From the NCBI GenBank assembly GCA_016617855.1, contig JAECUM010001831.1, forward strand, positions 1 to 64,000: a DNA stretch of 64,000 bases. Reading direction: 5' to 3'. Under the pieces are notes generated by a model. That model searched no databases and was not told the origin of the DNA. It saw nothing but the letters and a program-made list of their open reading frames with translations. The DNA is from Megalonaias nervosa. Taxonomy: Eukaryota > Mollusca > Bivalvia > Unionida > Unionidae. Positions within the stretch are counted from its first letter, which is position 1, and the number at the start of each line of letters is the position of its first letter. Made by a program: the position numbers and the translations under genes. Positions 25,971 to 40,900 of this stretch are shown in pieces.

Positions 25971-28900
25971 TATAGATATATATATATGAGATTCGTGAAC
26001 TTCAAGCCCTAACGCAGCCAACGGAGCCATGGAAAGTTTTTGGGCTGCATTATATGCCGAGCTTCCAGACTCTAAACATTTATTGTTTGGAAAAGAAGTA
26101 AACAAATAAAAATAAGTATTTTAAACTCCTTTTCAAAAGTCAGCTAGTCAGAGACAGTTTAAATGCATGTCCCTGACTTTAAGGTGACTAGATGATTATT
26201 GTTAAGCAAATGGATAAGTCAGCATTCTCAAATCATTTAGTTTAAGAAAAATAAAATATTATTCCATAAAGTCTAGCTTTCATTACTGTACATATTGATC
26301 TGATAGCATATCCAGGCATAGAAAAGTGAACTTAACATTTCCAAAAGCAAATCAAATGAAACATTTCGAAGAAAAATATTTAATGTTTCAGTTCAACGTA
26401 TTTTACCTACCCCCACCCCTTCTTTCTTTACTCTCATTCTCAATTCTAGCTATTTCAAAGCCATAATATATTTATCTATGTACATACACATGCATATATC
26501 TGCATTCTAACCCTTCCTTTTCTCGCGTACATATTTATCTTCATTTACTATTTACACGTTTTTGATAACTTTAATTGTGGGCATATGATTTTAAGGCATA
26601 AACAAAGAAAAAAGGGGAAAAAAAGATTAATTGTAAAATGAATGTAATGCAATTTACTTAACTTCCCATTTTATTCTGCCTAATATTTAAACTTTAGTTG
26701 TGATATATTGCCATATATTGGGTCAAGCGCAGATTTCCCAAAGGCAACTTCAGTTTCAGTGAATTTGCCATGGGCAAAAATTTGTGTTGCTTTGGTGTCA
26801 ACCTAAATTTTTAAAAATCTTATTTTTTATTTTAATAGATGAATTGACAATTTAGATATGCTTGATATTCTTAAGTTTTAATTGTGCATGTCTAGACTTG
26901 ATGCATATTTCTGTTGTAATGATATTTCTCATTTGACAACTTAATGGCAATTTTTGATTGTGTCAATAAAAGAGATCACGAAGTTGCAAAACAGTGCCTG
27001 CTGTGTTGTTTTCGGCAAAATAACTTAAACTTCTATTTTTAAGAGATTTGAACATTTAAACGCATGTATATGTCTGTCTATAGTTTTAATTGCAGAGAAA
27101 TTAGTTCTTAAGCTTTTAAATAGATATCTTCTCATGTTTTTGCAGGAAGAGAAAAAATATTCAGGTTCTCAGGTTGATGGTAGCATTTGATTGTGTGTAA
27201 TTAGTCCTCACAGAGATGGTAAAGTAAGAGTAGTCCTCATAATGTTTAAAGAACTATACGGCAAAAAGGAAGTGATACAGATGTGGCCAGGGCTGCAGTT
27301 AAGCTTACTTTCAAATTTCTAACCTATACTTTCGTTCCTTCTTATGGTCCTCGAAATTTTGCCATATGTCAAGGTCCTCACAAGTATATGAATACAAGTA
27401 TATGTGTGTGTGTGTGTGTATGTATATATATATATATATATGCACATACACCATATATGACTACAATTGCTGAAATATTATTTTCACCAAAAAGAGTCTG
27501 TGCCAGCTTCTAGAATGTTTGTTTACAGATCCCCCATCTGTGTTGAAAGCCAACATACTTTGGGAGTAAAATCCTTAGCCGAAGCTTTTCTAGCTGACAT
27601 GATACCTCACTTCACAGAAGGAACATCAATATTAAACAGTACTCACAGTACTTTTAATTAACATACCTGAGCAAAGTTTTGTGAACTGCCTTCCAATGTG
27701 TGCATATCCCTGTAAAAGTATTGTATTACTTGTGTATAATGCACACAACAGATAAAGGTCTGTACTATCTGCTTAAAACTACAGACCTTGTTTAGCCAGC
27801 ACATTATGCCAGAGCTCTTTGTAAGAGCTTCCTATTTATAAAGACCCATTAAATGCTAGTCCTGGACCCTCAGTGTTCCAGGCTATGCATCCCATCAACC
27901 CTTAAAAACAGTCCTAGATCCTCAATTTTCTCAAGCTCTGAATCCCACTGATGAACATTTTCCAACAGAGGATAGCCACCCCCTCCAATCGAAAATAGAA
28001 AAATGTATTCAGTCTTTCAAGATACTGTTACTAAAAACTAAACTAAACCAAAAACATGCTAAGAAGCAGTCAGTTAATTCAAATAAAGATTTATTGTCGC
28101 CTTGAAAGAAATATTTTCAGCCCACCAAGTGACACCTGTTTTTCACGCACAGAACCCAACATTTTGAAGAACAAAGGTTCAGGATTCTGACTGTCAAAGG
28201 TATATAGCAAGCTATATTTGCAACCTATTACGGGGGTACATACACCGTTGGCAATTGTGTGTGCATTATACATAAGCAAATACTGGAGGTTATGAATATA
28301 TACAACTTCAGGTTTATAACTTACACTGTAAAAGTCGTGCATGACAAGGGAGCTCCGGCAATCTTCAAAGTCGGGGACCTGAAGCTTCTCTGTATTACTT
28401 TCAATGTCGATCTCCACGTCCTCCTCCAAGTAAAAAGTTGACTGCGTCTGGGTTGTCTCACTCTTCAGAGCTGCAGTTTTGTGAATTGGTATCTTGACAT
28501 GTTCTTGATGGATATGATGCTGGAACAAATATATCAGAAGTCAGAACTAACACCTGAAGGCCATCCTCCCTTGGTGACCAATTGTCTCATCATTATTGGA
28601 CCCATGTATTCCTAAGAATCTTTAATTACCATGCAAGCAGAAAATGGGGCCACCAAAACAATGAGTCTCTTGTAGGGGACTGACACTTTAATGATTGAAA
28701 AGTATTTTCATGAATTCAAGATAAAACTATTTCTTCCTTGCATTGCTGAGTGTTGGAACCACCTCAGATATTCTTCTGCAATAACAAGATTTTTAAATTA
28801 GCTGCTGAGGTGGACATAACGGCTGTCAGAGTGGAAGCATTTTCATTTAAAACCAAGAGGATACCATTAGAAGTTGTTTGGCCATCCATTCAGGATGAGT

Positions 28901-31900
28901 AGTGACAACAGAATTTTCAAGATGGCCAAGCAGTCCATCTTATTGAACGTACAAGTGGCACCTTTCTCATTTAGTACCAATTAGGTATCATTTGTTTATT
29001 GGTGAACACACCATGTTGATTTGGCTATCCATTTGGAAAAAATAGACATAACAATATTTTCAAGATGGCCACCATGGAGAAAATCAACATCAAAATGATG
29101 TTCCACTTAATAGCTTAAGTAATTACAATGTCAAGTCTATTCAAAACATTTGATGTTCTGGACGCAAAAGCTTTGATAAATTCTTATGAAAGCATGAATC
29201 AGTGAAAAATTAATTTCAGACTTAAAACAAAACAATTATTGTTTTTCACGGTTTAATTTCTTATAATTGCCATTGAAAAAATAATTCTTACCCTCAAATT
29301 TTTTTTAATTTTCTGGAAATGATTGCAATGTGTTTGCAGAACTGCTTGAAAAGCCAAGAAAAAATCCTGCCAATCTACATTTTTATTTGTCTCTAGTAAT
29401 TTTTGAGAAAAAAAAATAAAATGTTTTAATACCTTGAGCAGGGCTAATCAAATTTTGTTTTCAACAACATGTCCAGGACAAATAGTTTCAGAAAATTCAC
29501 TTGTTCTGCCTTATTTTCTACTTCTCCCAACTTGTTAAATCCTGAATTGTTCAGTTCCAATGACAAATACACTGGTTGAATTTCCAATCTGTGCCAGTTT
29601 GGGATAGTGTTTACAGTAACTGCAAAACCATCATTCCTTCTAAGTCAATAAATTCAAGCCTGGGATAACAATCAATCCAATGCAGCTAAAAATTTATTTC
29701 TTTTAGTTATGTCATATTTGACATATTTAGTTATGTCATATTTGACATATTTTGCTGCCTCAGATTCTGGCTTTTGTCTCTTGGGAGATGATAAAGTTAC
29801 CTCACACTCAGCTGCAGTCTTAAGTTATATCCATCCACTTTCACATGAGTTTTCCTTCTCCAAATCACCTTTATTATTGTCCTTGTAAAAATAATATATC
29901 AAACTCATTTTAACCAACTGAGTAAATATTGATTGACAACTTCTTCTACTGTGATCATAATATATACTTAACGTATTGTTTAAATATGAACAAAACAGAG
30001 ACAGATTAATTAAAGTAATTAATTTGCTATAAACACAATATTGCACATGGAAGTTAATTCTCTGAATAATCAATTAAAATGTAAAGAATCAATACTGTCA
30101 TTTAATCAGTTCATGGATTAAAATCAGAGTCCACCGTTTGTGAGGATCTAGTTTGAGTAAACACAAGACAACAATGCTGTTTAAAACACCACTAATTAAT
30201 CATACCAGTTTTGTTTTGTTGCAAATTTATATATGAAAAGAGGTAGAATCAAGTGTTGAATATGCTCAGAGGGCATGAATGAACAAATAAAGGCAGATAT
30301 ATTAAAGCATGAAAATACATACTTGCCCAACATCTTAGCGACTTGGAAAATTTTACTTAGTACCCAACATTGAAAATGAATAGTCCTGGATGTTGGGATA
30401 TGGGATTTATCAGCCCTGCTTGAATAAATAGTTACCCAACCTTTTGTTTACCCATTGCTTGCTACTCATATTTTCCTGCACACATTTTCCTAAGTCAGGT
30501 AGCACTAAACACTTCCTATGATTAGCCACAGGGAAAATTCTGTACTACGGAGATACCATACTCCATGTTTTCCTCTCATTACTGACAGTGGCGTCAAGAA
30601 TGCAAGATTTTATGACATATGCGTGAGATTTTTCTAGTCCAGAAACACATTTGTGTTGGCGAGATTCATGTGCAAGTTTTGACTTTCAATGCGCATGAGC
30701 AGCTGCCCATTTTCTCCTAACACTGTTTTATGTGTTTATAATATTTATAGTGACTGATTTTGTGAAAATGCAGTCTATTCATAGTCCATGTTCAACATTA
30801 AAATAATAACTAGGAACAACATTTCTAACAAGTTTGTTATCTTTCAATTACCCTCAGTGTCAGGTGTTTGTACAAAAACACAGCTCCCACTACTCCTCCT
30901 GCCAGCACTAGTAGTCCAATCAGGATAAGACACAAGTTGAAGCATGCCCGTGAGCGACGTGCAGGTGTAAATAAGATCGGTAGTTGGGCTGGTGGGCTGG
31001 CCACTACTTTCTTCTTTTTGCCAGTCTGCAATTAAGAGGACAAGTTCAACAAAATAAATAATCTACTAAATAAATTGTGGTTCTCACTTACAGAAAGCAG
31101 TTTCTACAATTGCATTTGTGTAGTTCTCTCATGTGATGCTCTTGTTACATATATCATACATAAACAAAATGCCTGTGTCCTCATCTATCATTCTTCTCCA
31201 CTATCTAACAAAAGACTCTTCTACACTGAACTCCCTTTGAACACCTCTGCTATCTTGTGCTTAACTCTGCATGGATTTTTTTTTGACACGGCTCAGGTTG
31301 ATACCTTGTCTGATTATATTCGGTAAGTTTCATGATCAAACATGAGATGCTATTTAAAAGTTTAGACCTAGTATTTATACTTATCTGGGTAATCATGACA
31401 CCTCTGAAATATTTCTCAGTGTAAAACAGCCACACTAATCTGGGGGGAAACCCAAACCCTGAATTGACTGGCGATGAAATTCAGCCCTATGTACATAATT
31501 CCCATATTGACTCCTCTAGGTTGGGGATTAGACCCAGACAAGTCATGATCAACAAACAGTGGAAAAGATTCTTCAGAAGAGTATCTCAACAATGTGCATC
31601 AAGCCTAAGGACCTCAAGTGAGCCAGTATTACCTCCTGACCCTTGTAAAGGCTCCGGAGACAAGGCTGAAACATTCTCCTTTCCCAGACAACACTGGAGA
31701 TATTTCCTGTTGGCTGGGAAGAGGAAGATGTGAAAGTATATATCCTGAACATCTAGGGAGACTGCCCAGTCATTGAACTGCATTCACGACTGAAGCAGTT
31801 GTCTCCATTTTGAAATGTCACTCCTCAAGAAATTTGCTAAAAGTGGAAGGACTAAATTTTGCACTTTTTTTTCAGATACAAAAAGATCAAGGAATAAAAC

Positions 31901-34900
31901 CCCCAAGTTTGGTTATTCGCCATTATCTCCACTGCAACCTTCAGCAGAAGTGTGTACACCTCTTCCCTTACAGGTACCACGTGAAAAGAAAACAGGTGAG
32001 GAGGTTCCTGGAAATGAAGCCTGGCACCTTCCTTTAACATAAAAAACCCATGTATTGTTTATTTCTTATAAGGATGCTCCATGGAGGATAATACAACTCC
32101 ACAGGGCAAAATGTCTACCTCCTTATGGAAGGGGAAGGAGACTGTGTGTAATTTGGATTTTTAACATAGCTTAGGGAAGGAGTCTGAAACTTCCTTTCTT
32201 ATCCTCTATGATTGCCTCATCTAAAGATGGATGGGCAGGAAGGAGTTTTAAACTGGGGCTGTTTGTTTTGGCTGCTGAAGTTGACCCAGTCTGGAAAACG
32301 TGGGAGGAGAGCCCATCTATTGATCATGGTGAAGATGAACTTAGAAATTGTTAATAAAGTGTTTTAAAATAAGTTGTTCTTTTTCTATGTTCTGTAACAA
32401 AAGCCATATTTTACTGCAGGTTGGCATTATTTGTATAAAAGTTAAAGTCCAATATGCTAGAATAGTTTCTGTAACATCTGGTCAAATTCTGTTCAGCAGT
32501 TTTGCAAAATTAAATTAAATTAAATTTTTCCCATTTTTATTAATGGTGCAAATATCTGACAGTGACATGGTATCATTTGTATAAAGAATGCATGTTATGC
32601 CATAATGATGTGTATCAAGTTTCAAATTCTACTAAACAGTTTTTCAGAAGACGTCATTTTTCCATTTTTTGTCTTTTTGGTAAGGGTGGCTAAACATGAA
32701 GTCAACAAAAAGTAAATGACACTTTGGAAATCTTTAATGATTTATGACCTATCAGACTTTCTGCTGCAGAAAACTGAAGTGATCTTAACTGTCAAATTGA
32801 AAAAACTTACTCACCCACAATCTTAATCCAAGCAAATTGGATGAATTTTTTATTACTCATTCATTTATTTTATCGCCAATTAGTGACATGGTACATTTTC
32901 CCAAACTTTTCTACATAAGGACTTTTCCTTGGGATAGATATTCAAGTAGGGTACTGTTCGGCTTCAATGGACCATAAGCTACCATATATACTCACTAAGC
33001 TACCATATATACTCACTTATAAGTCAAATTGCAACAGCAAAGATCCTGATCTGCAGTAGCATAATGCACCTGCACATTGGGGTCTATGCTGTTTGTTGTA
33101 CTGATTACTCTTAACAAACTGCACAGAACCAGATTTGCCAGCATATTAGGTGACAGCAGATCTGGGTCTGTGCAGTTTGCAGTTGGACATGACTTATAGC
33201 ATGTATATATGGTATGCAAAATATTCCTTTTTAAAACACTTAATACTCCAACACTTCACAAAACAGTCATTCTTAAGTAGAACAGCATAGACCCTGACCT
33301 ACTATAGTATTATTCAAAGGAAAATAAGATTCTATGCTCATGGATTTTGATGCATGTTGCATGAGCAAATATGGTGTGAAATAATAAGGACACCCAACAG
33401 CATGACTAATACAGATATCTGCATTATTCTCAATGACCTATGCCCGATGTCAGGATTTGTTGTTGTTGTTGTTGTTGTTGTTGTTATAGGGTTTAATGCC
33501 ATTTTTCAGCACAAGATAGGCTATACATGGCAGCCAGTATAAATGGTGGAGGAAGAACCCAGGAAAGAACCACTGACTGATGAGAAGCTACTGGCAAGCT
33601 TTCTCACATACCCACATGAGCTGTGCCCAAGACTCGAACCCACACAGACACAGGTGAGATGGCAGTGATCCGTAACGGTGAGTGCTTTAGACCACTCGGC
33701 CACTCGAGGCCCCATCAGGATTTGAAAACTAGAGTTTGTTTCACTAACCCACTTGCCCACTATAATCAAAGATTTACTGATCTTGCTTACATCAAACAGA
33801 AACCAGTTCAGTTTCAAATTTAACATCTATTCTTCAACAATATCAACTCACATCAATAATTAATTCTATCATACAAACAAAACTCACTGAAGGTTAAAAG
33901 CATATTCATTCCCTGTATCTGACTCATCATCAGACCTAGGTCTGTCCATAAGGCCCACTCTCTGGCCTTGTTTCTTGGTTCAGCAGCATGCCAGTTTCAT
34001 CGAATCTCTGGGGCTATAATCCTCATGTCTAGTAAATTAAGGAGCATCATCATTGGTGGGTTTCCTTTGACAATTTACAACTTCTACACCCATTCTCTGA
34101 ATACTCAGTGGAGAAAGTGCAAAACATCACAGCCTTTCCTGGCTCAAGCTTTGCCATTCATATGCATTTTCCCAGAATTTCTGGTACATTCTCACTCTCT
34201 TAATAAAACACAAAATTAGTACATGTACAATAAATTGATATAGATGACTGCATTCCTCTCCCTGATCTGTGCTCTAACAGGGATAAATACTGAACATAAA
34301 AAAATATTGATCAGTATGACAATTTGATATGGACAGATGCATTACTAGTATTAACATGTGTCCTGACATGTATAAATACAGTATGAAATATAAACACCAC
34401 CATCAGCAAGATAACTTGATATGGATAGCTGAATTACCCTCACTGGCATGTATGCATATGGCATGGAATATAATTTTAAAAAACCATCATAATGATAATT
34501 TAATGTGGATATCTGCATTACTCTCCCTGACCTGTGTTCCAACAGGGATAAATACAGTACAGAATATAATAAAAAACTCACCATCATTATAGTATCTTGA
34601 TATGGATAGCTGTATTGCCCTGGCTAACCCAAATCCTGACATGAATAAATAAACCAAGGCCAGCAAGGATACCAGAATTAGTGTGTATGTATATGTACAT
34701 TCTCTTCTTAGCTTTGGATGCATTAAACTGCAATAATGGAGTCCTGGCCATGCACAAAATATCTTTGCTCCAGTACCAACCAAAGAAAACTCTGGCACTG
34801 AGAATTTTCACATGGCTGAGGGAGACCCAATAAGGTCTGCAGTTTCTAAAAACATATAATCGACACCCACCATCTCTGCAGCCCAAGGGCACTGTATGCA

Positions 34901-37900
34901 TGGGAATGACACACATCTTTGAAAGCCCAAGGAAACCGCATGCATGGGATTAATCCCTTCTCAAACACTTGGCAGCATCAGAGAATATAAGTTATGGTTA
35001 AATGCAACCCCATTAAATATGTAAATAAAAGAAAATATAAATAATTGAGACATTATGTGAGTTTTTTGTTAGATAATCAGCCATGAACACATAAATGGTA
35101 TGCGTGCATGGATCTCGCTTATTATCAAACTTGTCCGAGATCTTAATAATACAAGTATCTATTCCACATTCATCAAAATCAGATCTGACAAGTGGCCTCT
35201 AGGATGGTAGGATGTACAGATGCATGTACGTTGTAGTGTTTTACAGAACCTCTGCTTGGAAATGGCTGTGTGTGTGTGTGCACGTGTGATTTGGATTTTT
35301 AACATAACTTTAACAATTCTTCAGTCATATTGCTACGATGTCTGCCGTGTGGCAGTTTATCATGATGTCTAGCAGTGGGGCATCATGCTGCAGAGTTGTA
35401 GCATCATATCCCACTCAGTCACATTATCCTGACACCAGGCCGACCAGTCCTAACACTAAGCTCTTAATGCTGAGCGCACTGAGACAGCTGTTAGTGCCAT
35501 TTTTATAAGTCTTTGGTATGACTTGGCCAGGGTTCGAACCCACAACCTCCTGCATCCAAGGCGGATGCTCTAACCATTAGGCCACCGGAGCAGTTGGAAA
35601 TGGCTATGTACAGACATATGTATGCTGCAGTGTTTTACAGAACCTCTGCATGTTGTAGCCATTTTACAGCACCTCTGCATGGAGATGGCTATGCAGCACC
35701 AACCAAAGGTAAAATTTAAAAAAATGGCAAACTGACATGCAAAAAAAGGTCTGAAGACAAACATTTGAAATATTTGTAAACATTATGTACAACAAGATAA
35801 AATATAAAATGTAACACATGTAAAATCCTTGAAGAGTGGTAAAAAGAAAAGCCAATCTGCTGCATCACCACCTAATTAGTAGCCATGGATCTCATTATCA
35901 AACTCTGATACCTTAATGATTGATGTTATCAAAATTATACAAAATACTGATCATGTAATAATGTAAGAATATGATCCAAGTTTATTCAAAATCAGATCAG
36001 AAACATTGCCTCCACAGTGGCAACAAGGTTAACCAATGAAATGCAAGATTACATCATTATTATGTGTAAATCTTGCTTTCATCATCAACTCATCTGAGAT
36101 GTTGAGGACATAAACCCATATGCCAATTCTGATTGAAACTGGATCGGAGATATGGTGTACGGTGTCCAAAGTGGTACATGTTGCTAATGTGTAGTTTCCC
36201 TTTTCTGGATGAAGCATGCCCTCAAATGTATGATGAGAAATCATTCCCCCACAGGGTGACTTTCTGGAAATACCCGATGACCCTGGCCCATCTGCACTAG
36301 GCTTCATTCACTCTTCACTCTTTGGAACATACCTTTAGAACTAGTGGGACATCAATGCTGCACAGGATGAGGAAATCAGACAGCAGCAACAGGCAAATAC
36401 TACATCATCAAAATGGGGTTTATCCCCACCCAAATAGCTACATTTTAACATCAGTAATATATAACCTGTGGCTACATGTATTGCATTGCTGAATTTGCCG
36501 GTTCAGTGGGATGATCCCACAAACTGGTGAAGGTAAAAGGAAGGAATACTCACCTTTACTGTAAAAAAAGTTTTAGACTACTGCTAGATGGTATCTGTAT
36601 GGGTCATGTTTTGTGTAAATCCTTCGGCTCCAAAGAAAATATGCATTTGCTTCGGTGAGCCAATAGGTCAAGGTAAATGAAGGAGAAAGTTGTGTGAGAT
36701 CACCAGAGGCTAATGAGATAGACAGGCCCATGAAGTAGCAATGGCTCAAACCTCATAAGCTTTAATCTTCATGAACGAAAGGTCCCTCTAAGTAAGGTAC
36801 TGATGAGCTCTCTTAATAGTTATGGTAATCTACCTCTTAATGGTGGAAGCCAAATTATCAGCTGAACCCATGGAAGAGGACACTGCCTACCCTGACTTCT
36901 CCAATTAGAAGCTGCCAAATAAAAATGTAAAGTCCCAAATGGGCATAAAAGTTTGTATTAATCATTCCCAGCGCAGAAACAATCAAGAGAGGATTTCAAT
37001 TTGAAGTGGAGCAACTGAAGAAAGCAGCAGGGTGGTGGTGGTGGTGCTAAAAGACCTGGTTTCCAAATTAGTGAAACTGACTCATTATTCCCATTGAAAT
37101 GTATTCACCCTGATCTATGGAAAGTACATGAAGGTTGCTCCTTCATCTTGCAGGCATTACTGAAGCAAGAAAATGGTCTTGAGAGTAAGGTCCTAGACAA
37201 AATCTTCACCCAAAGGTTCATAGGTGGTTTTAGATACAGACCACAGACATTAGTGTGACACTGGTCTCTGCAGGTCAGCTATGTTAGAGTCTACACCAAT
37301 GACATGGCCTATTGAAATGTTCAGTGTGCTGTGTACGGATGCCTAATGAACCTCAGAAGTAGAAACTGAGCACTGTCCGTCTTCAAAAAAGGAAGCGAAA
37401 AAAACCAGCCACTGTGATCAGAGAAGGTTATCTAGAATTTACATATTTCTTCCTCCACCAATCGCAAAAGATTCTCCACCTTGCATCATAGAACCTAAAC
37501 ATAGCCTATTATTAGATCATAACCTGAACTGAACAATGCACATCACAACTTTGCTCAAAAACTTGTCCTGGTGGAGAGATCATTTCAGATAAGCCAAGAG
37601 TGACAGTGGAGAATCTGTGGGCTGCTGTGGAGGGGAAATCCCTGTGCTGTGATAGAAGGTCTCACCTCTTGGGTAATTCCTGGGCTGGTCTACTAGTGGG
37701 TCGAGAACATTACTGAACCAAAATAAATGAAGCCACTGAGGGACTATCAAAATAACATGAGCAGTGGAGATTATGACTCTCTGAAGTATATGTGGCATCA
37801 CCCTGAAAGGTAGGAAGGCATAAGTGAACAGACAAGCCTACTTCTGGTTGAAAGCATCCTCTGGCCAGGTTTTTTTGTCTGGGACGGGGGAAATATAAAA

Positions 37901-40900
37901 AGGGGACCTTATTGTTTAACCCATACATGCCAACCCCTGGCAAGGTAAAAGTGTGATCCAAGTGGACAAAAAGAGTAATCCAAGCAGAAAAAGAGTAATC
38001 CACATATAACATGATAAAAATTTAATGAGCATATGTATAAAATGATTTATTTACCCCTCTGGTTTTTTAACATTAATTATTGCTTCAAATTTTTCTATGT
38101 AGCACTCTTTGCTTTAAAAAGCAACCGACTCTGCAAAAACACTTTGTACCAGCTGAGACTATGAATGTTTTACACACCAGTAGAGTGCTAAGTGCTGGAT
38201 TACTGAGCCTGGATCTGAATTCAGTTTTATTTTTGTTAACAGTACTGAACAATCTCTCACAGCCAGCATTAGAATGGTAAAAAACCAATATTCCTTTCAT
38301 AACCTGACAAAGAAGAAGAAATTTATATCTTCCAGTTATGGGACTTTTAGCTGGGAAATAAGGTACCACTATACATCAACTCTGTCTGCATGAAGTACAC
38401 TGTCAGGTAGAATGCCAACTTGATACTTCAGGAATTCTCCTTCTAATTTATCAGCAGCCTTTCCTGCTGCAAGGTGCATCAAATGACAGGGACAACCTGT
38501 TATGTACACTGATGGAGACATTTTTTTCAAAATAAAGAAAGAATGCATCTCCTTTTTGAATTCCAGTCATCACTGATGCATTATCAACTGAAAACCCCAT
38601 GCAGTTCTACAAACTTATATCATGTTTATTCAAAGCATTATCATGCAAATAAAAAATGATTTCTCCAGTGGAATCTGTTAATTCTGGTAATGAAGAACAC
38701 TCTGACTTTGCCCTTTTCATTGTCAAAGTCTCTTACACAGAATGAGTACAACTTTTAGTCATCATAATCACTACTCCTGTCTGTGGCAATACTAAATGGC
38801 CCAAATTTCATGGCTTCTGCAATTTCAAGTGAAGCATCTTCAGCTAAATACCGAACAATATTAGATGATTTTGCTCCGGCTCATGCCTATTTTCTGCAAA
38901 TCTAGAATCAGGAAACATCCATTTGAACAAAGGACCAATGTAGTCTTCTACCACCAGGGTTAGTCCATGTTCTATTAAGAACTCGGTAAACAACACTCTG
39001 CATTTATAACATTCGTGCCCACAACTGAGTTCTGCTGTAAAAAAAGAAGTTACCTAAGTACTGAAGTTAGTAAGACGAACTAATTCAAGGTTTCTTTGGT
39101 TTTCCAGTGTTGTTCCACATCAAATTTACCACCATGACCAATATTAAAATCCTTTCCACGCAGTCTCTAATGGGTATGAAGCTGCCCTAGAATGAAACGC
39201 TGCATTATGTAATTCATGTATTCATCTTTGAATCGGTTTTTCATCTTTTCTAATCCATCTGTGAAATTATTTGAAAAACATATCTGCTCTAGCACACTCA
39301 TCGACTAGAATGACATGACTTTTAGCGCCAAATACCTACAGAGTGGTTCTGTAGCAAATATGAATTAGAACAAAGAATCTGCGAGGAAAGATTAAAACTA
39401 GGAAAACCAGTCTGTTCTCTCCTAACTAAGTCGTACAGCTGCTATAAATAGAATCCAAAGTAAATAATCTGAAAGTAGAAACCTGCACGTTTCTTGGAAA
39501 TAGGACAGCTGCTAGAAATAGAACATAATACTGTTAGGAAAGTGCATGCAAGTCTATGGACAAGCGTATTCTTATGTCATAGTTATGTAGAAGCCATCTT
39601 TTCTAGAATATGGTCTGTGAAATTAATGGGATGTTAATAAAAAAGAGAAAACAAATTATTGATTTTTTGGGGGAAGGGGATGTAACAAAAGCACATAATC
39701 CATATATGTTTACACGTAAAGCGTAATTTAGTGAGAAAAAAACAGCATAATGATTACGCCAAAAGCATAATGGTTGGTATGTATGTTAACCTCATTAAAA
39801 AACCAGTCCACCACGGGTTTTCCTCAAGTGATACAGATTGGAGCAGAGACAATTCCATGAGGACTATTTTGCCCCTCCTGGACAGACTGTCTGCCAAAAT
39901 ATTCATTTTACCAGGAATGTGGCAAACTTAATCCCTTTCAAAGTTGCCCAGCAAAGCAGGTTCCAAACCTCAGTGCAGTGAGAAGAAGCATGTGTGCCTC
40001 ATTGTTCTCTGAAATACATTACCACCAACACGACACAAGAAACCATCACTCAGCAACTTCGTATTCTGCTGCCATACCCTTGTAGGGTTAAGAACACTAC
40101 CTTCATTACCAAAATTGTTCATATGGAGATTAGATTTGTCCGAGGACTACGTACCCTGAAGAATTAGCCCTTATGGTTTCAGACAAGTGTCCCACCTGGA
40201 ATCTGATGCAGCTGCAAAACAGACAAGAGTGAGCTTTAGGGTTATGCATGGTGACTCCAACCAAAAATCAGTCCTGATTAATTCACCAAAGTCAAATGAT
40301 TGTGGGAATGCAGAATGAAAGATCTCTGAGCTCTTGAAGGGTCCCTGAGCTGTTTCCTGGAAGGACAAGATGATGAGAATTTAGTGTCCTTGGTGCCTGA
40401 TCAAATGGGAAATATATTCTGGGGTAAAGGAAAGTAAACTTTCTTTAACTGCCCTTGTCACAGGACCAGGTTTCTTCCTCATCTGCTGCCTAGATTGATG
40501 ACTGGGTGGAGGTAGGGACCTGACGTGAGGTGCCTCCTCTGCTTTTCATACATCAAACTCGCGAGAATCTAGAAGTACAGACATGACATTCACATCCTGC
40601 TCTTGCTACAGGGAGTCAGGATATTGCAACACAATGTGTCTGTTGTGGGGGAGAACTGGGGGGTAACAACTACCTCAACTGGTAACTCCTCTCATGAAGC
40701 AACAGGACAGTCCATAGTGGCAGACTCGGCAAGTAGGTGAGTGACTCCCAACCCCCCTGAGGTGTTTGGGGGAAGAAGGTATGTCCCCTCCTCCTTTCTG
40801 ATCTGACCCCACTTAATTAAGATGTTGATGTCAGACCATGGACCACAACATCAACCTCTTTACCCCCTGAAGTCCATGGTAGCACGAAGGGGAGGATCAA

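Larger units (their letters stand above)
22538..28324 (-). other. ITM2 intron 3
   Basis: 5.8 kb with (GT)n at 22,679, a dispersed repeat copy at 22.93-23.29 kb, (TA)n tracts at 25.3, 25.9 and 27.4 kb, and the direct repeat CACTCACCCCGCGG at about 24,066 and 24,200. No exon is supported. Confidence 0.6.

Noticed and set aside
28259..28441. Plus-strand ORF over ITM2 exon 3
   Set aside because: It is the antisense shadow of a splice-bounded, conserved exon.
35540..35593. Genuine tRNA gene on the minus strand
   Set aside because: Although the arms look tRNA-like, the sequence is the head of SINE family B, with target duplications and a second copy at 46.5 kb.
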